64,000 nucleotides of DNA, taken from the NCBI RefSeq assembly GCF_023101765.2, contig NC_064217.1:5208001-5272000 (forward strand), read 5' to 3'. Below, one piece after another: positions 27,901-39,900 of the stretch. The notes under the pieces were generated by a model. It saw nothing but the letters and a program-made list of their open reading frames with translations. It was not told the origin of the DNA and ran no database searches. Within the stretch, counting starts at the first letter, position 1; each line of letters starts with the position of its first letter. The DNA comes from Spodoptera frugiperda (taxonomy: Eukaryota; Arthropoda; Insecta; Lepidoptera; Noctuidae). The translations under genes and the position numbers were made by a program.

Positions 27901-30900
27901 ATTCCAGGACACGAGTTATAATTGAGTTTTTTTTTAATCTAAATGCCCAATTAACTTTTTCCGATTGGGAAATCCAACCCAAAACCTCCTTTCTAATGAA
28001 ATCTTAAAATTCCATTACTATGTTACTCAACTTGGACAAAGAACTCCTTGCCATTTTAAGCACCTACTAGCGCAGTTTCACCCGTTGTGCTCGGCTCCTA
28101 TTGGTCGTAGCGTGTTGTTTTATAGCCTATATAGCCTTATTCAATTCGAACCAGTAATTCCGGAGATTAACGAAACAAACACACTCTTCAACTTTATACA
28201 TATATTCGTGTAGATTATCAATAGAACGATGACACTAGATCTAATTTGATCGATAGCATTGTTTGTGATCGATACCTATCGACAGATAGAACCGTTGATG
28301 GATAGCTATCCACTAATTTGATTACCATCAAACCTGCTATTTTGCCCCTATTTCGTAGACAACTAATGTCTTTTTTGTTAGGAATTATACTTAATAGAAG
28401 GGTGAGTAAGGGTGCTTTTCCATCAGAAATGTTCTTTACTACGTTGTTGTGGACGAGTTTGGCTTCCACCAATCATATTCATGACCATATATAGCTTAGC
28501 ACTGGTGAAAAAAGTTTCAACTAAGATACGTTTTTTATATGGAAAGAAGGATTTGTGCTATGGATGGCTTCCCTACTATCGATACATCGTATACTCGAGC
28601 TACGCATCTTCCTCGCACAGCTACATAGCTTAGTATCAATGGAAACGGTCATATAGTTTCACGGCTTAGCTATTTCATCATCGTAACATAGCTCTACATA
28701 TCACATAATTAATATCTAGTTCGTAATACTTAGGACAATTAGGATTTCTAGTCAAAAAACATATAAGAAATAAAGAACGATAATATCTACTCCACTTAAC
28801 TCCCAAAAAGTGCACAACCAAACTTCTAACACTGAACCCTAAAGATTTATTTCCAACGCAATCCAACTTACCAACCTGATACCAAGTTAAAGACACTTAT
28901 AACTATAAAGTAACTATATACAATCCGGAAATCACAAGCACACCCTTACAAAGGGAATTAGGAAAATAGCCGAACGAAGTAAATGAGTGTAGCAAGGCAG
29001 TTAACCTAATTACAAGCAAACAAAGCGAGAATAAATGACAGTCCCTAACCAATAATAGTATTGGTAAAGTGCTAGTTTAATTTCGCCACAGCCATTATCT
29101 TTTGTCAACAAGTCATATTGAAGCGCGTAGTAAGACTCCTTAAGAGCTTTTGTTGAGTTTTTTAAAACGTGTGAAAATACTATGAAGTTCTTTTCAACTA
29201 AAATATTACGACTAAATTCTCCGCTAGCTCCGGTCTCTTTTGCCATCTATGGCGTTTAATGTGATGAAACTACTCTTGATTTAAAATAAAATACTTTCAA
29301 TGTTCCCTTTAAAAACAGCATAGTTATTCGATTCTTATTATCTTACAAAACATACAATGCCTAATCTTAACATTATCATCGCTCAGATTTTTCTTTTACA
29401 AAATAAATCTGGTTCGACTATACAGGTAAATTCCATAAGTTACTTTATTCATACTCTAGAAGCAAACGCTTTGGTCAGACCCTTCAATTTGTCGACATTT
29501 CTAACAAACCCTTTCAGGCTGAACGGTAAGCTGCGACTCGTTTTAATGTGAATATAAACCAAATTCTCGTTGAGGTTCGAACGTCATTATCCCAGCTTAG
29601 AAGTTCTTGCCTTTTGTAAAACGTTCGTAAATTGTTTTATAGTTTGTAATCTGCGTTTCTATTTATGTAGTGGTGACCCAAAGAGTGTGGGCTGTAGACA
29701 ATTATCTAAAATGTCACCCTAATTGTGTTAGCACCGCAGATAAATAGTTTTGAATGCGAGCTATTGGAGAGTTAGAACAAAGGGTTGGGCAGTTACATGA
29801 TTTGAACCGATTAAAAATCTGAGAGATGTGGAACAAATATCTTATGTTTGTGTATGTATGTGTTGTGTGTGTGTCTTGGTCATCATCTTCATTACAATCT
29901 TGACGGAGTAGGCACTGAGTCATCACGATCCTGATGGTCAATACGAGCATTTTTTTCGTACAGTAGTATTTCTTCCGTTCATAACTAACTAATATCTTTA
30001 ACACAGCATCATGTTTAACTAAAAATAATCGTCTTTATCTGACCTCATGGTTTAAAAATACCTAAACGTCTAAGCACACCCATCCTAAAGCAATACCAAC
30101 ATTATAAAAGCGTATGGTCGCTGCCCACAATTGCACACTGGGCAAACAAACTCAAGAACGGTGACCCGTTTCCCTGAATCGACACTTAGCCCTTCTCACT
30201 ATTGAACTAGTTACAGAAAGTGTATGTATAACCTACCTCTGTGTATTTTTCTTCCATTGTTCTATAAAAGGGGTGTAAAATAGTACTAGCGAAATAAAAT
30301 TTGCAGTTTTAAAGAAGGTCTTACCGCTACCAATTAACGCTTACCTATATTTCGATTCGAAGCGTTATTTTGCTGATCATAATTCCACCCATCTTTATTA
30401 GGTTCTATAAAAAATATGTCATTTGTAACATGTCTATCCGTATACGAAATTAACCAATAAAATGTAATCTATGTTAAAAAAACGTTAATTCTAACCTTAA
30501 TATTAAAACCGAAACGTTCTTTCAAAGACCAACCTTCAAATTAAATTCAATATAAAATATCCTGTTATTAACGAAGAGTAGCTATTAAAGATCTAATTAG
30601 TACGTGCCAATACATATTTACTATGCTTCCTTCCTACACAATTTAACATAAATAGGTAAGTATTAATTATAAAGCAGTTTCTTAACTAAAATATAGGTAC
30701 TAAATTAATTACCCATATTAATTGAGACACAGAATTTTACACTCTATTACTTTGCCTTAAAGCCGAAGGTAAAGATAGAGTACAAAACATTTGTGGTCCT
30801 GTGAGTGTCGTAGTAACTAAGTGACTACACATTGGACAGATACCAAACAGCAGCGTTCTCTGATAAACCTGAACCTTTTAAACAGCTCTATCCAACCAAT

Positions 30901-33900
30901 CAAACATGAGTGATATTATCAAACCTTCTTATACAGAGGAGACTAAGGCCGAGCAGTCTACTGTCACGGACTGTGGATGACGATAACTCTAAAAACCGAA
31001 AATATCTAAATATTAATATAACTGTATATATCCTATACAAACGAACCTAATCCAATTTATACATTCTTTATTCTCGTTCATAAGCAAACACGTACAAAAA
31101 TACCGATAAAATAAAATATCAATCACCTAAAAATAAAATGTCTATAAGTAACCGTATAACACTTTATTGTCAAAACCCACATATTCAATCTGAAGAAATA
31201 AGCCGCCGAAAAATGGCCTACGTAAATAGCCCATTTGGCGTAGGTGTCAAATTCATTGAATATCAAAAGGATAACAGATGTCCATACATCCTGTACATTA
31301 CCTGAACCACAGTTTGTCCAGCTCAATAAACATTGTGTTTTGAATTTTAGAAAATACTTTATTTTCTTGTTGTATTTTTCAAACTTTAATATCTTTTATG
31401 TAAAGCCACTCTAGTGTGAAATATCAGGGGTGCGGTGCCAGAAGACCTCCCCGTGGTGCACCCTGGGTACAGGTAGTAGTCCCCTAACGGGGGTGATAGG
31501 GTTGGAGTGGCTGTTGCCTGTAGCGAACTTCTGGACGGAGCGGAAGAACCCGAGATGGGTTCCGAAGGAGGCAGGCTTTGTGCTGACACATGGCCTGCGC
31601 CTCCGAGAGAACGTCTTTCCGCCCGTCTCTCTGAACCTAGCAGAGAGCGTGGCGGAGAGGCAAGGACGGTGCTCGTTGTGCACTTACCCTGCCAACGAGC
31701 AGCATCGGGGCACAAGTTGTCCTCGATTGCAACCGTTGATATCGTAATCCGTGAAGAGGTCATGGTCATGTTTTATGACTCTGAACGGAACGAGGGTCTT
31801 GGCTTGGCCGCCCGGACCGCGAGGAAGATAACCTCTATAAAAAATTCCTCTAATACCAAGTTCTGGTGCGCGGCGAGGGTATGCGTGGCTGAGGAGTAGT
31901 GTCAGTCTCGAGCGCACCCCCAGCTAGGGGACCGGTGGACCCTCTAGTTGGGATACAAATATACACTTACCCAGGTACAGGGGGCACTGCCTGGGTGGAC
32001 TGAATATTTCCCCCATACTCGTGGGAACTTTATGGAGTTAGCAAAAAAAACCAAACCACCAGTGGAGGAGAGGGCAGGTGAGCTCAGCTCGCCTGCGGTA
32101 ATAGTTTTAGAGAGCCCTAGTGGCTCTGGTGCCCGAGGGGAGGCGCTGGACGAATCCAGCAGGCCCAACACACGGGCTTCAAGTCGGAGGGAGTCGGGCG
32201 CGGAGTCCGACTCATCTGCATCCGCCGCGAGCGAAAGCTCAAAACGTGTTACAAGGGGGGCTTTTAAACGTCCCAGGGTGGAGGATGGCCAGGGACATTC
32301 TTCGTCCTCCAACACGCAGGGGCCTCCAGACCCTCCTAAAATCCCTACGACCGCGCGGGGTAGAGGCAGAGGGAAAAGAAAGAGGTTGGCACACACTGCA
32401 CAGTCCGAGCCAGCTGAGCAACTGGCCGCTGAGAGTGGCGCCTTGCAAAGTGGCGCCCTCTCGGACTCCTCCGTAATGGAGGTAATAGAGGTCGCGGGTT
32501 TGGAGGGCGAGGCAGAGAGTTCTGTGGCGCTTCGCCAAACTATCAGAGAGGAGCTGCGCAGGGTGGCTGGCAAAAAATGCCAGTCTGCACAATTAAAGTC
32601 CGTGGAGGCGAGCATTATGGCGGCAATATTTGAGGTGTGCAGCGTGCCTTCGGCGGCTAAAGTGCACCAAGAGCTGGCAGAAATGCGGCGGGAGTTGGTG
32701 CGCTTGTCGGCCTCTAATGCGCATCTGGAGTCCGAACTCCGGTGCGCCAAGGCTGACCTCGCCGTTTGCCGAGGAAGGCAACCTCAAGCTTCGACGGAGA
32801 CCGAATTGCTGGGGCTGGTGCGTAGAGAGATGGCAGTTTTCCAGCAGCGTTTCGACGTGCTGGAGAGTAGGTTCCTCCGTCCTCCGCTAGCGGCCTCGAG
32901 CTCATATGCGGCTGTTGCGGCTGGGTCCTCGACCTCTTCGGGTCAGTCTGGCCACGGCGCTCAACCACGGGCAAAAACACGTGCGGCTCCCGCAGCGAGA
33001 GCCCCAGCGCCACCACCTGTGCAGGCTCCCGTTGCACAGATGGCAAACGGGACAGTGGGACAAGTTAATAAAAAAAAGAGGAGGGGCACAGCGGCTCAGC
33101 AGACTGCCCCAGCCACAAGCGAGCTTATCCCACCGACAAGGGATTTACCGCGGTGACTCCCGCGGAGTTTGGGGCCCCTAACGGGTTCGCAATGAAAACA
33201 ACCGCGACAGGAGCCCGTTTATTGGAGGTCCCCGGCGCAACCAGCGGCCCGTCCGCTGACGCCTTAGCCGAAAGGCTTCGGGCGTGTCTCGGTGCGGACG
33301 AGGTTCGCGTGTCCAGGCCCACCAAGTGCTTGGATTTACGAATAATGGGCCTGGACGACTCCGTGACGGAAGACGAGGTGGTGGCCGCTGTCGCCAGGAC
33401 AGGAGGGTGCCCTGCTGACCAGATCAGGGCAGGCACCATCCGTCCGGACAACTCGGGGCTGCGCACGGTGGTCGTGAGTTGCCCCGTCACAGCGGCCAAA
33501 AAGATTAAGGAGGGCAAAAGGCTCCTTGTCGGGTGGGTCTCGGCGCAGGTCAAACTGCTCGAGCTCCGGCCTCTGAGGTGCTACCGCTGCCACGTAGGCG
33601 ACCACGTGAGCGCTAAATGCACCTCGGAGGTTGACCGCAGCGACCGCTGCTTCCGCTGCGGTCAGCCCGGTCACAAGGCCGGCACATGTACCGCCCCGCT
33701 GCACTGCGACGCATGTGCGGCGGCCGGCAAGCCGGCCAATCACCGGGTTGGGAGCAAGGCCTGTTCCCCGCCTGCCAAACCCAGGAGCAAGGGCAGGCCC
33801 TCCGCCGCCCCCGTCGTTTCCACCGCCGCCACCGTGGCAGTCGCCACTGCCGCCGCCGCCGCGGTCACCGCCAGCTGTAGTGCCGCCAGGGGGGAGGTCG

Positions 33901-36900
33901 TGATGGATTGCCATTAATGAATCCATTCCGCCTCCTCCAGGCGAACATTAACCACTGCGCCGCTGCTCAGGATCTCCTGCTCCAGAGCATGACGCAGTGG
34001 TCGATCAATGTCGCCGTAGTCTCCGAGCCGTATTTCGTCCCGCCCAGGGATCACTGGGTTGCGGACTTAGACGGCTCGGTGACCATCATCTCGTCGGCCG
34101 CCGCCGGTACCCCGACTCTCGAGAGTGCTCGGAGAGGCCGGGGTTGTGTCGCAGCACGGTTCGGAGAGATCGCTGTGGTGGGCGTGTATTTCTCTCCGAA
34201 CCGAACTCTCGCCGAGTTCCACAACTCCCTGAGGGAGTTGGTCGCCGTCGTCGTCGGGTTCCGTTCCCTCCCCGTGCTCGTCCTCGGGGACTTCAATGCC
34301 AAGAATTTGGCTTGGGGTTCCCGGATCACTGACACGCGGGGTAGGATGGTGGAAGACTGGGCTCTGGAGACAGGCCTAGTCGTCCTGAACCGGGGTTCTG
34401 TCCCCACGTGTGTGCGGATGCAGGGTGAATCGGTTGTGGATATTTCGTTCGCGAGCCCTGCTCTGTCACCGCGTGTCGTCGACTGGTGTGTCATGGAGGA
34501 GGTGGAGACATATTCCGATCACCGGTACATCCGGTTCGATGTTTCCGCCGAGTCCGCGGACCCACCAGTCAGACAGGCCCCATGTGGCCCGCGTTGGGCG
34601 CTGAGGCAGCTGGACCGGGAGCTATTTCTGGAAGCCGCCATCGTGCAGGCCTGGGTGATACCACCAGACAGGCCTGCCGACATCAACGAGGAGGCGCGGT
34701 GGCTCCAGGACGCCATGTCCAGAATTTGTGACGTGGCGATGCCCCGGGTCCGTCCAGGACAGCGGAAGCGCCAGATGTACTGGTGGTCGCAAGAGCTGGC
34801 TGCTCTGCGCAATGCGTGTGTTGCTGCGCGACGCCAGTACACTAGGCACCGCAGGCTTCGTATCCGTCCACCGGACGCGGAAGCTAGAGAGGCGGAGTTA
34901 TATGAGGGGTACAAGGCGGCGAAAGACGCCCTAAAAACGGAAATCCGGCGGGCCAAAAACCAGGCCCGCCAGGAGATGCTGGAGACTCTGGACAGAGACC
35001 CGTGGGGACGCCCCTACCTAATGGTGCGCGACAAGCTCCGCACACAGGCTCCCCCGCTGACACAGAGTCTCCGGCCAGAGGTTGTAGAGGAGGTGGTCAC
35101 CACCTTGTTCCCCCAATCACGGAGGGGCTACATCCCTCCGTGTATGACTCCGCTCCCTGCGGTGCCCGATGCGGGCCACAGCGACGACGACGACGACACA
35201 GCACCAGAAGTGACCGAGGCAGAGCTGAGAGTGGCGGTGCGCCGGATGGGCGCCAAGAACACCGCCCCGGGACCCGACGGATTGCCTGGCAAGGCGTGGG
35301 TCCTGGCTTCGGAGACTCTCAGGCCTCGACTAATTGGTCTCTTCAGCGCATGTTTGGAGAGGGGCCAGTTCCCGCTATCATGGAAGGCGGGTAAACTGGT
35401 CCTTGTGAAGAAGCCAGGGCGCCCTGCGGACTCTCCGTCCGCGTACCGGCCCATCGTGCTACTCGACGAGGTGGGAAAACTGTTTGAAAGAATAATTTCA
35501 AACCGCCTCGTCGCGCACCTGACGGGAACAGGGCCGGACCTCGCGGACGGCCAGTTCGGCTTCCGCAAAGGGCGCTCTACGGTGGACGCCATCATGCGCG
35601 TGAGAGACCTTACGACGGGGTCTGCAGTGTCCAGGGGTAAGGTCGTCGTGGCGGTGTCTTTGGACATCGCCAACGCCTTCAACTCTCTGCCCTGGAGCTG
35701 CATTTTGGAGGCACTACGGTATCATCGGGTGCCTGCCTATCTCCGTCGTATAGTCGAGGCTTATCTGACGGATAGATCCGTCATCTACCCCGGTCACCGA
35801 GGTGAGTGGAACCGGCGAGAGATGTCGCGCGGTGTTCCACAGGGATCGGTCCTGGGACCGCTCCTGTGGAACATTGGCTACGACTGGGTGCTGCGCACTG
35901 ACCTCCCGAACGGCGTCAGCGTGGTTTGCTACGCTGACGATACGCTGGTACTAGCACACGGGAGGTCACACCAGGCGGCGGCCGACCTGATGATGAGAGC
36001 GGTTGCGATAGTCGTTGAAAGGATCCGGCAGCTGGGACTCGAGGTGGCGCTTCATAAGTCCGAGGCCATGTGTTTTTATGGCCGCGGGAATGCGCCACCT
36101 CCGGGTGAGTTCCAGATCATGGCAGGAGGGGTTTCCATCGGCATCGAGGTGACGATGAAGTACCTGGGACTCGTCCTCGACAGTCGGTGGAAATTTGAGG
36201 AACATTTCCGACGTTTGGCTCCCAAGTTGGAACGGACGGGGGCTGCCCTAAAGCGGCTCCTACCCAACCTCGGGGGACCAAACGCCTCCTGCCGGAGGTT
36301 ATACGCGGGGATCGTGCGGTCCATGGCCCTCTATGGGGCCCCGGTGTGGGCGCCACATCTAAGGCGACGACCAGCTCGGGCGCTGGTTTCATCCCAGAGG
36401 GTCATGGCCATTCGGATGATCCGTGGGTACCGCACGATCTCCGGGGAGGCGGCTAACCTCCTTGCGGGATCACCGCCGTGGGATCTGGAGGCGAAAGTGC
36501 TCGCGCACGTATACAGCCTACGTGCGGAGGCGCATCGCCGGGGCGAAACCCCACTGCCGCGTCAGATTAGTGCGTGGCGGGATGAGCTCCGGCGCGATCT
36601 CATGGCGGAATGGAAGCAGCGACTGTCGCAACCGAGGGCTGGGCTCGCTGTTATTGCAGCGGTAAGTCCCCTCTTTGAGGAGTGGCTAGAGAGGCGTCAT
36701 GGCGTCCTCACCTACCGCCTGACGCAGGTGCTTACCGGACACGGAAGTTTCGGTAGGTACCTGTTTCGGATTCGGCGGGAGGAAACGCCCGGGTGTCGTC
36801 ATTGCGAGGATCACCCGGAGGACACGGTGGAACATACAGTAGCGGTGTGCCCTGCATGGGCTGAGCATCGCCGTGTCCTTAGGGATGTGATCGGCGACGG

Positions 36901-39900
36901 TGACCTCTCGCGTCCGGCCCTGGTTCAGGCCATGGTGCGGAGCGAGGGGGAATGGGACGCCGTCTCCTCCTTCTGCGAAGCAGTCATGCTAGCTAAGGAG
37001 GAGGCGGAGCGCGTGAGGGAACGATCCTCCTCACGCCCCAGCCGCCGCAGAAGACACTCCGAGCGTCGGGGATCGCGTGACGATCTCCGGCCACCGTAAG
37101 TGCGGGTCTGCGGACGACGAGTAAGGGTAGCTCGCCGCCCGAACAGAACCAGACCCGTGCGTACGGCGCGTCGCGTTCCGCGCGCGCCTCAAAGAGCCAG
37201 ACCACCACAGTTGGGGCCCAGTAGGGTTGATGCTCGATCCGGAGCTGCGGAAAACGTAAAAGGTTACCGGGGCTCCGGCTCAAAGCAGGAGAAGGAACGG
37301 GGTGGTTTTTAGTCAGTAAGAGTCTGACACTCCCTCCCGCCTCACCCAAGGCGGGAGAAGTCATTGGATGATTTTCCCCCCTGAAAAAAAAAAAAAAAAA
37401 AAAGTGTGAAATATCACAAAGTATTTGCTAAATTAAACGATCACTTTCAATAAAGTTTTCAACGAATAAAAAAGTCTATTTTGCGAGGATTCCAAGATAT
37501 TATTTTAAGCCATGACTTTAACTTTCCTATCCAAGTTTAAAACCAATGTAAAAATTAGTACTAACAGCTTTCTTTCCTTTTTGTCTAGGATTCTGGTCCG
37601 GGCAATAAGCTACACGGTCCACGGGTTGATTCCTGCGTCATGCGTGTTTGCGGACCGCTACAACCGTGAGGAGGTGGTGAGGTCACTGGGCAAAGAGGTC
37701 AACATCAATCCGCCGCTGATGCTGGGTCAGCTACCAGATACGCCAGAAGAACTCCTTAAACTTGACCAGGTAAGTTTAAAAAAAGAAAAAGCATTTATTC
37801 GTACATGACCCACTGATAGCGCAATACAATACTCCTTCGTGTTGGAACTTTACATTTATATTCCTTTAAAAGTAGATATATGTGTATACTACACTAAACT
37901 ATATTACGTCACGAATTTTATTTCCCAAAAGGTTAGACAGCTATGAACATACATTTTATTACATGTGAAACTCAGTTTTCGCCACTTCTGTTATGAGTTT
38001 CTTGTAGTGTATAATAGCATACCTATGACAATATTCTTGTACTTGACACAATTCCAGAATACAAAACCTGAGATGACACGTATTACATTATAATATTTTA
38101 CGTGGCCTTGCATCCGAAGTGGAACATTAAAATTTCGGTTTCAGTATTTGCTGACTTTAAAGCAAGGGTACACAAACAACCGACCGAGCGAAAACAAACA
38201 TTAAGAAAATCACGAGCAAAACCCGTCTTATCTCATTTAGCATTCGGCTCGAAGAGAATACAGGATCGCGAGTAAATTAGCAGTAAAACCTTTCCCCAGT
38301 CGCTGCGATTGTTTTTTCTCTTACCAATTACGAATAAACGATGGCGCTTACTGCCATGAAACATTGATGAGGCCCGTTAGTCGCGAGGCACGCAGGGACG
38401 TAGGGGGACGTCTGCGGCACACTCTCATACGGGGAGGCAGCTCTCTCCGTAGCTCGAAGCTAATCACGGTAATGGAGTAATGACAAGTTAGGCACAACTA
38501 CTCCCGTCTCACAAACTTTGCGCTCACATGAAATCCACTACGAGACATTAAAATATTACACGGCAATATTATAACTTTGAATTGGAAACGCGAGTTACAG
38601 CGGGACGTCAGAGCTAATTACTTTGAAGTTAATCTACAAGCATCCATTTAAATATATTACTGACATTTTCTTTGAATATGAAGGTATTTGTACAACTAAT
38701 TAGGGCGAGAAGGCTCATAATCGGATGTCTTATGAGGCAGGGAACTTATGGCGGTATGCCAAAAGAATGAAATAAATAAAGAAGGAATTTCGTACGTTAA
38801 TCCCCTATCTACACAATGTCTATTAAAACTTGGCACACAGATTTTCAAACCGTCATCTCTTTTGTAAACACAGCAAAACATCACGTATTTTGTCAGGTAG
38901 ACAGAGGTGTATTATAGTTAATCCAATTATCCCCAGTTTCATTATTAGTGCCATGTAATGGGGGGGCGGGTATATTGCCATGCATAGCACGGAATCTGGG
39001 AACGTGCGCGCACATTTGGCTGCAAATTCCGAAACCTAATCGAACTAATGACTATACGCTCTGCTACCATTTTTGCCTCTACAAGACCAATGAGACAAAA
39101 ACTACATTTTTATTTTGAAGTGTACATGATGAGTATTTAATAATTCTTGAAAAAGATTTCCTTTATTTTATTTAGAAAAATATTTTTTTGTGAAAGAAGC
39201 AAACAATCACTTCATCTTATAAATCACTCCGTTGCCTTCAAAAATAAATTGATAAAGAGCTGAAACAAAACCCCAAACCGACCACTACCGTTATAAAGCT
39301 ATCCCAATGTACATATTTTTCAAATGCCAGTATCTTTAGTGTAAGCCTCGTCACGCATAAAAGGAAAGTGCACGTAAAATACTGAGGCAAAAGATTCAAT
39401 TTTGTGTGTAGTGGGTAAGTTTGTTCGATCCAGTGAACTGCCAATTTTCATTACGTACGTTACGTACGTTTATAAGTCAGAACTTTGTTGAGCTCGGCCC
39501 ATTCCTGTCCGTCCTTTGCATTTCGAATTCCCTGTATATATATAATATGTCGGCTTTCTGAATATAACAGTGAGTGGGGCTTATCTGCATGAAGGGACGT
39601 AAACCCCGCGATGAAATGAAAATTCGAAAAATTTCTACATTCAAACCTCATTCATAATTTATGATTTTCACCTGGACTGGCTGGTTGGGATTGTTTTATT
39701 GGAATGTATAATAGTTGATATAAAGTCACAATAAAACTTTGACATTTTAAAAAGTTCTCAATAACAGAACTTTTAATTTAATATAATCATTTGGTATAAT
39801 GTCCATGAACTAGCAATTGACTTAATTTGTGGGAAATATGTTAATTCATGCATAATATAACTTACGCTACCAACTATTATACATAATATATAACCTAACC

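Larger units (their letters stand above)
31427..37403 (+). mobile_element. Full-length R1-clade non-LTR retrotransposon (LINE), 5977 bp
   Basis: A GC-rich block between perfect 13-bp duplications, ending in about 20 A. Order: 5' UTR with an upstream ORF, ORF1 (coiled coil plus three zinc knuckles, one frameshift), ORF2 (APE endonuclease, reverse transcriptase, C-terminal CCHC), 3' UTR. There is no RNase H domain, as is usual in the R1 clade. The overlapping TAATG between ORFs resembles SART1-type elements. R1 itself targets rDNA and TRAS/SART telomeric repeats, but this copy sits in a unique AT-rich intron, so its family likely has loose or other target choice. Perfect duplications, the clean A tail and an intact ORF2 point to a recent insertion. 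It is in the same direction as the host gene. Confidence 0.95.
22069..37588 (+). other. Large intron (15.5 kb) containing the full-length LINE
   Basis: Bounded by gtatgt and tgtctag. Up to about 31.4 kb it is AT-rich with few recognisable features (a SINE-like fragment at 23683, a MITE-like unit at 28401, a GT microsatellite at 29845). 31427-37403 is a complete R1-clade retrotransposon whose GC-rich composition contrasts with its surroundings. Small ORFs in the AT-rich part are not supported. Confidence 0.85.

Noticed and set aside
33336..33926. Long minus-strand ORFs opposite LINE ORF1 and ORF2 (also 31944-32750, 35128-35703)
   Set aside because: GC-rich coding DNA leaves antisense frames open; they lack motifs, while the + strand carries clear zinc knuckles and APE/RT motifs.
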